Source: Gammaproteobacteria bacterium (GTDB taxonomy: Bacteria > Pseudomonadota > Gammaproteobacteria > Arenicellales > Arenicellaceae). Taken from it: a DNA stretch of 32,666 nt. Under the pieces are notes generated by a model. The model was not told the origin of the DNA. It did not search any database and saw only the letters and a list, made by a program, of their open reading frames with translations. Shown piece after piece: positions 25,019-32,496 of this stretch. The stretch is from assembly GCA_022447525.1 (NCBI GenBank), contig JAKVBA010000046.1, forward strand, positions 1-32,666. Reading direction: 5' to 3'. A program made the translations under genes and the position numbers. Positions within the stretch are counted from its first letter, which is position 1. Each line of letters starts with the position of its first letter.

Positions 25019-27205
25019 CTAATCTAAGCCTCTGATTCTAAGCAAAGGCTCGATCGTAGGATCTTTTAATCTGAATTTTCGATAAAGTTCGTCAGCAGGT
25101 TCTCGTCCACCAGCTTGATAGACATTTTCAGCTAATCGTTTAGCAAGTGTTTTATCAAAAATATCGCCTGCTTCTTTGAAAGCGGTGAACCCATCGGCAT
25201 CTAATATTTCAGACCATAGATAAGCGTAGTAGCCAGCCGAATATCCATTTGGAGACGAGAAAATATGAGCAAAATAAGTACTACGATATCTTGGACCTAT
25301 CTCTTCCAAAAGACCATAGTCTTTTAAAACCTTGGTCTCGAATGCAACCATATCATCTATGTCCTCCAACTCTTTCTCGTTTAGGTTGTGCCAAGCAAGA
25401 TCGAGTAAAGAAGCCGCGATAAATTCGGTGGTTCTGAAACCTTCATTATGTGTTCCCGCGGCCTGTAACTTGTCTAGTAGCTCGCTCGGAATAACTTCGC
25501 CAGTTTTGAAATGTTTTGCATAAACATTCAAGACCTCTGGAGACGATGCATAGTGTTCAAGAAACTGAGCCGGGAACTCAGTAAAATCTCTCGGACTTCC
25601 TGAGGTACCAGCGTATTGCTCGTATCTTGCTAGCGTCATGAGACCATGTAGGCCATGACCAAATTCATGGAACAAAGTATTAACTTGATCGAAACTCAGC
25701 AGTGTGGCGTCGCCCTCTGCAGCTGGAGTGATGTTCAGATTATTAGTGATGATCGGACGTACTTTGTTACCCGCAATATCTGATGCTTGCCTAAATGCAC
25801 TCATCCATGCGCCGCCACGTTTTGAATCTCGACTGTAAAAATCGATCATAAAAACGCCAAGGTGTTCGCCGTTCGCGCCCTTTACATCAAACACCCTGAC
25901 TTCTGGATGCCATTTAGGCGTATCTTTTAATTCAGTGACTGACAAGCCAAATAATTTTTCAGACACATAAAAGGCGCCGTTCAAAACATTCGACAGCTCA
26001 AAGTAAGGTTTAACTTGAGATTCATCAAAGGCAAACTTCTTGGCTCTGAGCTTTTCTGCGTAGTGCCACCAATCTTGGCCAGCGAGAGTAAAGTCGCCAC
26101 CTTCCTCTTCGATAATAAGCTGCATCTCAGCTTTATCTTGCATGGCTCGCTTTAAACCAGGTTTCCAAACCTTCAGCAGGAACTCCTCAGTGTTCTCTGG
26201 GGTTTTGGCCATCCGGGTTTCTAATTGGTAATGCGCATGAGTTTTGTAACCAAGGAGCCTAGCACGCTCAGCTCTTAGCTTAGCAATATTCAGAACAAGC
26301 TCACTGTTGTCCGCATCGTTACCATTTAATCCACGAGCCCGATAGCCATCAAACATGACTTTTCTTAGCTCACGATTTTCTGAAAAAGTCATGAAGCCTT
26401 CGAATGTGGCCCTGTCTAAACCAAACAACCAAGCATCAGTTCGGTCTTTTTTCTCGGCCTTTAGCTTAGCCGCGTTGATCATATTCTGAGGCAGTCCAGC
26501 TAGTTCAGCCTCGTTGGTAACGAACATCTCAAAACTCTTTGTTTCTGAGAGTAAGTTTTGTGAGAACTTAGTGGTTAACTCTGAAATTTTTGCATTCACT
26601 TCTTTTAACCGAGCTTTAGACTCGGCATCCATAGAAGCACCTTGCCGAACGAAGCCTAAATGAGTCAATTCAAGTAAACGAGCATCATGCATGTCCAATT
26701 CTAAGGTATCTCGATTCTTATAAACCTGATCAACCCTGGCAAACAATGCCTCGTTAAGTGAAATAGCATCTTGTTCACGAGTCAGCATCGGATAAATTTC
26801 CACCTGCAGCTCTTTTAACTTGTCGTTGGTGTCGGTGCCTGTGATATTAGAAAACAAGCGAATAATTCTAGTTAAATCCCCACCGGCTTGCTCTAGCGCA
26901 ACGATTGTATTTTCAAACGTTGGCTCTTCGGCATTATCAGTAATAGCTTTAATCTCAGCCCTCATTGATTCAACCGCTTTTTGGACGGCTGGCATATAAT
27001 CTTCATCATTAACTTTGTCAAATGGGGGAATACCAAAGGGCGTATCCCAGTCCGCAAGAAGGATATTGGTCTCTTGCGTAACTTGTGCTTCAGTAGTCTC
27101 GGCCTCTTTGGCGATTACTGTTTTAGCTTGCTCGGCCGTTTTCTCCTCAGCGCATGCTGAAACAGCCAGCATTATCACTAAGCTTGAGATTAGTTTGAGT
27201 TTCAT
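25019..27205 (-). CDS. M3-family zinc peptidase, Dcp/OpdA-like lipoprotein
   Basis: A 728-residue metallopeptidase with the HEFGH zinc motif (H513, E514, H517) in TLFHEFGHGLHGLM and the Dcp-like blocks NITGTDTNDKL, YYAYLWSEI and GGREPADELYRKF at the C terminus. It trims dipeptides or cleaves oligopeptides. The N terminus is a lipoprotein signal (MKLKLISSLVIMLAVSAC), so unlike cytoplasmic OpdA/Dcp it should be anchored in an envelope membrane and act outside the cytoplasm. AGAGG stands five bases before ATG. It lies upstream of the peptide importer on the same strand but with its own terminator, consistent with breaking peptides before uptake. Confidence 0.92.
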   Translation of the reverse strand: MKLKLISSLVIMLAVSACAEEKTAEQAKTVIAKEAETTEAQVTQETNILLADWDTPFGIPPFDKVNDEDYMPAVQKAVESMRAEIKAITDNAEEPTFENTIVALEQAGGDLTRIIRLFSNITGTDTNDKLKELQVEIYPMLTREQDAISLNEALFARVDQVYKNRDTLELDMHDARLLELTHLGFVRQGASMDAESKARLKEVNAKISELTTKFSQNLLSETKSFEMFVTNEAELAGLPQNMINAAKLKAEKKDRTDAWLFGLDRATFEGFMTFSENRELRKVMFDGYRARGLNGNDADNSELVLNIAKLRAERARLLGYKTHAHYQLETRMAKTPENTEEFLLKVWKPGLKRAMQDKAEMQLIIEEEGGDFTLAGQDWWHYAEKLRAKKFAFDESQVKPYFELSNVLNGAFYVSEKLFGLSVTELKDTPKWHPEVRVFDVKGANGEHLGVFMIDFYSRDSKRGGAWMSAFRQASDIAGNKVRPIITNNLNITPAAEGDATLLSFDQVNTLFHEFGHGLHGLMTLARYEQYAGTSGSPRDFTEFPAQFLEHYASSPEVLNVYAKHFKTGEVIPSELLDKLQAAGTHNEGFRTTEFIAASLLDLAWHNLNEKELEDIDDMVAFETKVLKDYGLLEEIGPRYRSTYFAHIFSSPNGYSAGYYAYLWSEILDADGFTAFKEAGDIFDKTLAKRLAENVYQAGGREPADELYRKFRLKDPTIEPLLRIRGLD

Positions 27206-27625
27206 TATTGCCTCTTAATTTAATTAAACAGACCCAACGGTGATCCAATCACTCGGAAAACCAATTTTAGGGAATTTGTGAATTAGGTAAAAAGCAGTGA
27301 AAGTGGCGATAAGACTTCAAGAGAAGATACGCTGCCAACCTGCTTCTTTATTATTGTTTTTTTGCTTTTACTGCTTCGTATGGTGAGAACAATAAAAGCT
27401 GAATTAGCGACAGTGCCGTATAGTTACAGAATATACATGTTTTAATGCCTAAACAAAAACTCAGAGACATCATAATGCGAACAATGCTACTTACAAGTGA
27501 GCGTAAACGCGCTTTCTCTCTCCCGCTTAGCCTAAGATGCCTGTAGTGGTGTTTTCGTTGCAGTTTTTTTAATGTATATTTTTTGCAGAGTCACCCTGGC
27601 GATATTTGCTGGGATTAAAAGGTAA
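27206..27625. other. 420-base intergenic region, no gene recognised
   Basis: Upstream region of the peptidase and 3' flank of dksA. I see no open frame of coding character, no Zur-type palindrome and no strong terminator. T-rich tracts occur near 27350 and 27570. The peptidase promoter must lie in the left part, but I cannot place it with confidence. Confidence 0.4.
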
Positions 27626-28057
27626 CTAATCAAAATAATTGTGTTCTTTTATTTCTCTAAGTGTCTTAATTTCCGCGCTGTATTCTGCTGTGGGCCTGGC
27701 AAGCAATCTTGGAATGCCTATCGGCTCACCAGACTCCTCACAGTAGCCATAGTCTTTTTGTCGGATTCGAATCAAAGATTTATCGATCTTTGATATCAAC
27801 TTTTGTTCTCGGTCGACTATACGAAGAGCAATATTTGATTGCTCTTCTGTAGTTGCCCTATCGTTTTCATCACTCAATCCCATGGGTTTTGCCATGTTAC
27901 GTCGAGCTTGTTCGATTCGCTCTAAGGTCTCTAGACGATACACTGCTAGCTTATTTTTAAAGAACTCTAGTTGCTCGTCGTTCATGTAGGCCGACTTGGG
28001 TTGTCTCAGTAATTGCTCCTCAGTGAGCGGCTTTTTGTTCTGTTTACTTTGTTTCAT
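27626..28057 (-). CDS. dksA: DksA2-like transcription factor lacking the zinc finger
   Basis: A 143-residue DksA paralogue. The coiled-coil tip needed to act in the RNA polymerase secondary channel is kept as DENDRA (D63, D66). The zinc finger is not: the four Cys of DksA correspond to C106, S109, S127 and I130 in GYCEESGEPIG and AEYSAEIK, so only one remains and zinc cannot be held in the usual way. The surrounding fold sequence (IGIPRLLARPTAE) is preserved, as in P. aeruginosa DksA2, which replaces DksA when zinc is scarce. It is 111 bases downstream of the 72-aa gene that follows a Zur-type site, and probably shares that promoter. It likely modulates the stringent response with ppGpp. Confidence 0.9.
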   Translation of the reverse strand: MKQSKQNKKPLTEEQLLRQPKSAYMNDEQLEFFKNKLAVYRLETLERIEQARRNMAKPMGLSDENDRATTEEQSNIALRIVDREQKLISKIDKSLIRIRQKDYGYCEESGEPIGIPRLLARPTAEYSAEIKTLREIKEHNYFD

Positions 28058-28168
28058 AAAGACTTAGTGGAATTTAAGTTAATACCCGTAAACCAGCAAA
28101 CTCCACTATTAAAGCAGTGGGGTTCCCGATGATTTTAATCAATAAATTGGCTACTTAAATAAATTTGA

Positions 28169-28387
28169 TTATACGAGTTGAGAATGGGCGGTTCTAAACC
28201 AACCAAGAACCTGAAGGTGGTATTGGTTTCCGTACCTTTTTATAAACTGTTGAGTGTAATGTTCAGTCGAATCTTCCATCGACTTGATCCTCATCTCAAT
28301 AAATTGTTTGGATAGCTTGAGGCCACACTCGACCTCGATACAGTGTTTCCATTCTTCAAAGTTGGTTGGAATAATGGGTGACTTCAT
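28169..28387 (-). CDS. 72-aa protein directly behind a Zur-type site, function unknown
   Basis: A short basic protein with pattern NFEEWKHCIEVECGLKLS, then FIEMRIKSMED, then TQQFIKRYGNQYHLQVLGWF. It has two cysteines (C16, C21) and four histidines, no signal peptide and no membrane helix. The spacing of its aromatic and charged residues looks like a conserved small family rather than a random frame, but I cannot name it. It begins 33 bases from a Zur-type palindrome and precedes dksA2 on the same strand, so zinc-limited expression is likely. A zinc chaperone, a ribosome- or polymerase-associated factor, or an unrelated cargo gene are all open. Confidence 0.7.
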   Translation of the reverse strand: MKSPIIPTNFEEWKHCIEVECGLKLSKQFIEMRIKSMEDSTEHYTQQFIKRYGNQYHLQVLGWFRTAHSQLV

Positions 28388-28420
28388 AACAGAATCATCT
28401 AGGGGAAAAAACTTCTTATT

Positions 28421-28438
28421 GTTATGTTATAACATATT
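28421..28438 (-). promoter_or_regulatory. Second Zur-type operator
   Basis: GTTATGTTATAACATATT contains the perfect palindrome TATGTTATAACATA (28423-28436) and shares 17 consecutive bases with the site at 14984. It matches 16 of 18 positions of the remembered Agrobacterium-type Zur consensus. It sits 34-51 bases before the 72-aa gene on the minus strand; a weak -35 (TTGTTT) and -10 (TATGTT) overlap it. The remainder of the gap to hisI (28439-28586) holds only a short palindrome, GCTTTGCAAAGC at 28515. Confidence 0.78.
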
Positions 28439-28586
28439 ATTACCGAATTTAAAAAACAAACGCAGTTACGGTCTGACCTCAGACATTTCCTACGGTATTC
28501 TTAATGTAAACTAAGCTTTGCAAAGCCGAAAATGCGCTAATCTCAACCCTTTTCAACTCGTGAATTACTTTGAGTGCGATATCAGT

Positions 28587-29018
28587 TTAATCAACCGCTG
28601 AAAACTCATCCCCTATAACGATGACAACTGACTCCTTCTGGTCAACCTCCAAATAGAAACAATTACGCCTACCAGTGTGACATGCCGCCCCTTTTTGCTC
28701 TACTAAGCATAATATTGTGTCCCCGTCACAGTCTACAAACAATTTTTTTAGTGACTGTGTATGCCCACTTGTTTTTCCTTTGACCCAAAATTCGTTTCGG
28801 CTTCTGGACCAGTATGTTACCTCGCCCGTCTCTAAAGTCTGCTCCAAGGACTTCTGGTTCATCCAAGCCATCATCAATACCTCTTTAGTATTGATGTCTT
28901 GTGCGATGGCCGGAATAAGACCTTGACTATTATAAGCGAGATTCTCTACGACAGATTTCAGTTCTAGCTTAGTAGAGTCTTTTTGGGACTCGATTTTTTG
29001 GAAAAATTCTCTTTTCAT
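28587..29018 (-). CDS. hisI: Phosphoribosyl-AMP cyclohydrolase, HisI
   Basis: A 143-residue stand-alone HisI, which opens the adenine ring of phosphoribosyl-AMP in histidine synthesis. The zinc and magnesium motifs are intact: VDCDGD (D96, C97, D98, D100) and ACHTGRRNC (C113, H114, C120), with [17 protein letters not shown] before them. There is no HisE domain and no other his gene nearby. HisI duplicates are among the known zinc-starvation paralogues, and the position beside a Zur-type site and dksA2 supports this. However, it lies upstream of that site, so direct Zur control is not shown. It may also be the only HisI of the genome. Confidence 0.93.
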   Translation of the reverse strand: MKREFFQKIESQKDSTKLELKSVVENLAYNSQGLIPAIAQDINTKEVLMMAWMNQKSLEQTLETGEVTYWSRSRNEFWVKGKTSGHTQSLKKLFVDCDGDTILCLVEQKGAACHTGRRNCFYLEVDQKESVVIVIGDEFSAVD

Positions 29019-29140
29019 AACTACTTAATAATGGTCCACACAACGCCTTATCTTAAAGACGAAGTGATGAAACTATCTACACAAAGAAAACAATGTTGGT
29101 AACAAAAAAATTTTGTGTGGCAAGAATACTTTTTGTAAAA

Positions 29141-29890
29141 CTATTTATCGAGAGCTACGTTTGACATTGGGCTCGTTATCACATCAGCACCCTGATTTCT
29201 AGCTGATATCCAACTGACGTCAATTTTGTCGATGCCCGGGAACGCCTCGATCAAATTTACGGTTACCTCGGTAACTTCTTTGCCTTGTGAACATGTAAAC
29301 ACATACCGAGCCGTAAACTCGCTATGACCTTCATGACCTTCATGACCTTCATGACCTTCATGACCTTCATGATCTTTGTGACCCTCATGTTCTTCATGAT
29401 CTTTGTGATCTTTGTGATCTTTGTGATCTTCATGATCTTTGTGACCCTCATGATCTTTGTGACCCTCATGTTCTTTGTGACCCTCATGTTCTTCATGATC
29501 GTGCTCACCATCAACGATGGCAACGGCACCGTCCATAGCAACATCTACCTTCTGCACCGTGCAACTTTGACCATCAAACGCAAATAACCTGTCTGTATCA
29601 TTGAGTTTTGCTTGCGCATCCTCGATCGTTGCCCGTTGCTCAGATGTTGTTGGTTGATGTTCGAAACCAATCAAATTAACCGCTGGGGACTCAAATTCAA
29701 TTTCAACTTTCTCCTGTTCGGCAACAATAGTGAGTTTAGCTTGGCCGTGCACGTGAGCATCATATTGAGTTCTAGCATCTACTGCTTGAATTGGTGTCAA
29801 GAGCGGGAGAAGGCTGAAACTCAAAACCGAAAACCGTATTTTTTTTACACGCCAAGAGGCAAAAGTATCGCAATTATTTTTTAAAATCAT
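29141..29890 (-). CDS. zrgA: ZrgA-type (DUF2796) His-rich zinc-uptake protein
   Basis: A 249-residue periplasmic protein. After a signal peptide (roughly residues 18-40), the DUF2796 pattern appears as YDAHVHGQAKLTIVAEQEKV, EFESPAVNLIGFEHQP and FDGQSC. Between residues 130 and 189 there is a His-rich stretch with a His at every third position from 132 to 189 (20 in a row, plus H130), separated by Asp, Glu, Gly and Lys, then TARYVFTCSQGKEVTEV and a C-terminal domain. In Vibrio cholerae the related ZrgA belongs to the Zur-regulated ZrgABCDE zinc uptake system. It is divergent from an ABC ATPase and permease of the same system type. The His stretch should buffer or capture zinc. Confidence 0.88.
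   Translation of the reverse strand: MILKNNCDTFASWRVKKIRFSVLSFSLLPLLTPIQAVDARTQYDAHVHGQAKLTIVAEQEKVEIEFESPAVNLIGFEHQPTTSEQRATIEDAQAKLNDTDRLFAFDGQSCTVQKVDVAMDGAVAIVDGEHDHEEHEGHKEHEGHKDHEGHKDHEDHKDHKDHKDHEEHEGHKDHEGHEGHEGHEGHEGHSEFTARYVFTCSQGKEVTEVTVNLIEAFPGIDKIDVSWISARNQGADVITSPMSNVALDK
29321..29503. repeat. Nine-base tandem repeat encoding the His-rich segment
   Basis: About twenty imperfect 9-base units (plus-strand types CATGACCTT and CATGATCTTTGTGACCCT) lie inside zrgA and encode the period-3 His pattern. Copies at the 29325-29370 end are identical (CATGACCTT about five times), indicating recent expansion. The frame is preserved by any unit gain or loss, so the length of the zinc-binding stretch can vary between strains. 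Confidence 0.93.
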
Positions 29891-30015
29891 CTAATCAAAT
29901 TTTTCAGTAAATCTATTTTAATAAAATTCCTTGAAGAGGGTAAATCTTTTTATGACGTTCAAATAACCCGTGTTATCTTATGCCACATTGATCGCAAGCA
30001 CCAGAGACACTTGAT

Positions 30016-30735
30016 TTGAACACACGCATTCTTCCCGTCACTGCACCTGCCCATAGCCCAGCCATAAGGTTGAAAGATGTCGCATTTAACTACACTGAAC
30101 AGGCATCTACGCCAATTTTAAACATACCGTCATGGCAAGTTGATGAAGGTGAGCATGTTTTTGTGGTCGGCAAATCTGGCAGCGGCAAATCCACTCTACT
30201 CGGATTACTGTGTGGTTTGTTAAAGACTGATAGCGGTATTACCGAAGTGCTGGGTCAAAATCTTCACAAGCTTTCTGGCCGAAAAAGGGATCAATTTCGT
30301 GCCTGTAACATTGGTTATGTAGCACAGAGCTTTAACCTAATTCCTTACTTATCCGTAGTCGACAACATCAAACTAGCCATCTCATTCGCTACTAAAACCT
30401 CTAGCTCCACATTCAATAATGACATTGAAGCCTTACTGAGAGCAGTAAAATTACCAAACTCTCACTGGTTTAAACCGGTAAATAGATTGAGTATTGGACA
30501 GCAACAAAGGGTTGCTATCGCCCGGTCTATCGTCAACAAACCCAAATTAATCATCGCAGACGAGCCTACATCATCTTTAGATCAATCCAATCGTGACGCC
30601 TTCATAGAAATGTTAATGGAGACATCTGACCAGCACAAAATAACGCTGGTCTTCGTCAGTCATGATCTGTCACTGCGTCAACATTTCACCAGGATAGATG
30701 AAATGGCTGCAATTAATCTCGTTGGAGGTCTGTGA
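30016..30735 (+). CDS. ABC transporter ATPase, LolD/MacB-like, Zrg type
   Basis: A 239-residue single ABC ATPase with Walker A GKSGSGKST (52-60), Q-loop VAQSFNLIPYLS, signature LSIGQQQRVAIARS, Walker B LIIADEPTSSLD and switch His in VFVSHD. It is of the LolD/MacB group, whose partners are FtsX-like permeases, and such a permease follows directly. It starts at TTG 30016; no ATG exists in the N-terminal part. Divergent from zrgA across 125 bases, which hold TAACCCGTGTTA (29964-29975) but no Zur-type palindrome of the kind above. Inferred role: driving zinc-related transport or envelope mechanotransmission with ZrgA. Confidence 0.9.
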   Translation: MNTRILPVTAPAHSPAIRLKDVAFNYTEQASTPILNIPSWQVDEGEHVFVVGKSGSGKSTLLGLLCGLLKTDSGITEVLGQNLHKLSGRKRDQFRACNIGYVAQSFNLIPYLSVVDNIKLAISFATKTSSSTFNNDIEALLRAVKLPNSHWFKPVNRLSIGQQQRVAIARSIVNKPKLIIADEPTSSLDQSNRDAFIEMLMETSDQHKITLVFVSHDLSLRQHFTRIDEMAAINLVGGL

Positions 30736-30736
30736 C

Positions 30737-31936
30737 ATGTTGATCAAACTAGCTATTGAAAGTTTAAAGTACAGAAAAGGCTCGGTTGTTTTAACCTGTG
30801 TGGCAATGATGATAAGTGTTTTTGTGTTGCTGGGCGTAGAACATACAAGAAAACAAGCCAAGGATAGTTTTGCAAGTACGGTGTCTGGAGTCGATTTAAT
30901 AATTGGGGCGCGAAGTGGCAGCCTAAACCTACTTCTCTACTCTGTGTTTCGAATCGGCTCTCCGGTAAATAATATCAGTTGGGAGTCTTACCAAAAGTTC
31001 AAAGCTAAAGATGAAGTAGCTTGGACAATCCCAATCTCACTCGGTGATTCTCATCTTGGATATCGAGTCTTGGGCTCAACAGAAGCCTATTTTGATCATT
31101 ATCAATATGGCAGAAAGCAAAGGCTTGTTTTTGAAAGTGGTTCTCCATTCACATCAACTTACGATGTTGTACTTGGTGCTGCCGTAGCCGATAAGCTAGA
31201 CTACAAAATCGGAGATTCGCTTGTTTTGTCTCATGGTATTGCTGCTACTAGTTTCGAACAACATACTGATAGCCCCTTCGTCGTCAAGGGTATTTTATCA
31301 CCTACGGGAACACCGGTTGATCAAACTTTACACGTAAAACTCGAAGGTATAGAAGCGATACACCAACCGCCGAATGGGAAAAAAGATGACCTACAACCGA
31401 GCAGCATTACCGCTTTCATTGTAGGTTTAAAATCAAGAATGGATACTTTTCGTCTCCAACGGGAAGTTAATGAATTTCAACCAGAAGCATTATCGGCAAT
31501 ATTGCCAGGGGTTGCTTTAACGGAACTTTGGAGCACGATGTCCATGCTTGAGGGGATACTTAGGCTGATATCAGCGTTAGTATTTATTGCCGCTCTACTG
31601 GGAATGATAGCGATGATGGCGGCTAGTTTGAGAGAACGTAGTAAAGAAATCCAATTATTAAGGATAATAGGAGCAACAGCCACTTCGCTATTTTTGTTGG
31701 TTCAGCTCGAAGCTGTTTTGATAAGCGTCCTTAGTATACTTGGTGGTGCAGGTATTCTTGCACTTATCTTGTTGGTTTCTAGAGAAACAATATCGACCAC
31801 CTTTGGAGTTCACTTGGATATCAACATTGTTAATGAAAACACTGGCTTGATTGCTCTTGCGATTTTAATCACCACTTTAGTCGTCGCAGCGTTTCCAGCA
31901 TTTTTAGCTTATCGTCAAGGTAAAACACAAATCTAA
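30737..31936 (+). CDS. FtsX-like ABC permease, Zrg type
   Basis: A 399-residue inner-membrane protein. One helix follows the short N-terminal tail (SVVLTCVAMMISVFVLLG), a large exported domain covers about 40-260, and three helices at the C terminus carry the FtsX pattern (LISALVFIAALLGMIAMMAA, SLRERSKEIQLLRIIGA). This is the MacB/FtsX layout. The start is ATG 30737, with a perfect GGAGG eight bases upstream and one base after the ATPase stop; upstream in-frame codons lie inside the ATPase gene. It is convergent with the next gene. Confidence 0.9.
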   Translation: MLIKLAIESLKYRKGSVVLTCVAMMISVFVLLGVEHTRKQAKDSFASTVSGVDLIIGARSGSLNLLLYSVFRIGSPVNNISWESYQKFKAKDEVAWTIPISLGDSHLGYRVLGSTEAYFDHYQYGRKQRLVFESGSPFTSTYDVVLGAAVADKLDYKIGDSLVLSHGIAATSFEQHTDSPFVVKGILSPTGTPVDQTLHVKLEGIEAIHQPPNGKKDDLQPSSITAFIVGLKSRMDTFRLQREVNEFQPEALSAILPGVALTELWSTMSMLEGILRLISALVFIAALLGMIAMMAASLRERSKEIQLLRIIGATATSLFLLVQLEAVLISVLSILGGAGILALILLVSRETISTTFGVHLDINIVNENTGLIALAILITTLVVAAFPAFLAYRQGKTQI

Positions 31937-31984
31937 CTACTCGTAAAAACTATTAGTAGTACCACGGCAGGCAGTTTTTTAGGC

Positions 31985-32461
31985 TCAAGACGTCTTCTTC
32001 GCTTTAATATAGAGCTCACTGGTGTAGCTAAGACGCTCGCCTTCATGTTCTCCAGCGATAGTTACCGTAATCGCGTTTATGCCTTTTTTTCTAGCTAGAA
32101 ATCTGGCAATAATCTTTCCACTTTTTTGTTTTAAATCAAACACTTGATCTATCATTGTGATGTTGTTTGTAGCGCTTAATGTTAATCGTACGTTCTCAGA
32201 TTCAAGTGGTAGTTCGTAGTCTAATTCTAGCATTTCTTCCTTTTGCACCTCGGCAATCGCGGCCGATGGATGATTGACTTTGAATACCTTTACGTCTTTT
32301 GCTAATTCATTTATGTCAGCGATATTACTTGAGTAATTAAAAAAACCACCATGATTACCTCCAAAGCCGTAGCCGTAGTGCTCCATGCAAGACTGCGCTG
32401 GATAACTACTAAGAGAGGAGACCAGAAAAATGGCTGTCATGCGTCTTGAATTCTTCATCAT
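31985..32461 (-). CDS. Exported protein of unknown function in the Zrg cluster
   Basis: A 158-residue protein if started at the ATG 32461, which has a strong AGGG eight bases upstream and gives a clean signal peptide (KNSRRMTAIFLVSSLSS, then PAQSCMEHYG; Cys could be a lipobox-like site). An upstream ATG (32500) overlaps the stop of the next gene as ATGA and would add 13 residues. After a Gly/His/Tyr-rich stretch (YGYGFGGNHGGFF) come beta-strand-like blocks (LTLSATNNITM, NAITVTIAGEHEGE), suggesting an immunoglobulin-like domain. I do not recognise the family. It is in an operon with the DUF3299 protein and near zrgA, so a zinc-uptake accessory is plausible. Confidence 0.68.
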   Translation of the reverse strand: MMKNSRRMTAIFLVSSLSSYPAQSCMEHYGYGFGGNHGGFFNYSSNIADINELAKDVKVFKVNHPSAAIAEVQKEEMLELDYELPLESENVRLTLSATNNITMIDQVFDLKQKSGKIIARFLARKKGINAITVTIAGEHEGERLSYTSELYIKAKKTS

Positions 32462-32496
32462 GTTCGTGACCCTCGTTGATATTGCTGAATATTCTC

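Noticed and set aside
28515-28526. GCTTTGCAAAGC palindrome as terminator of hisI
   Set aside because: A perfect palindrome without a loop and without a following T-run on the minus strand.
29036-29120. CCACACAA and TTGTGTGG inverted repeat downstream of zrgA
   Set aside because: Only 8 bp with a 69-base gap; likely chance in this AT-rich gap.
29321-29503. Regular short repeats that could look like a CRISPR array
   Set aside because: Units are 9 bases with no unique spacers and lie inside a coding frame.
29324-29587. Plus-strand open frame rich in MTFMTF repeats
   Set aside because: It is the antisense reading of the zrgA His-repeat; the repeat is in frame on both strands and the minus-strand protein has a signal peptide and family motifs.
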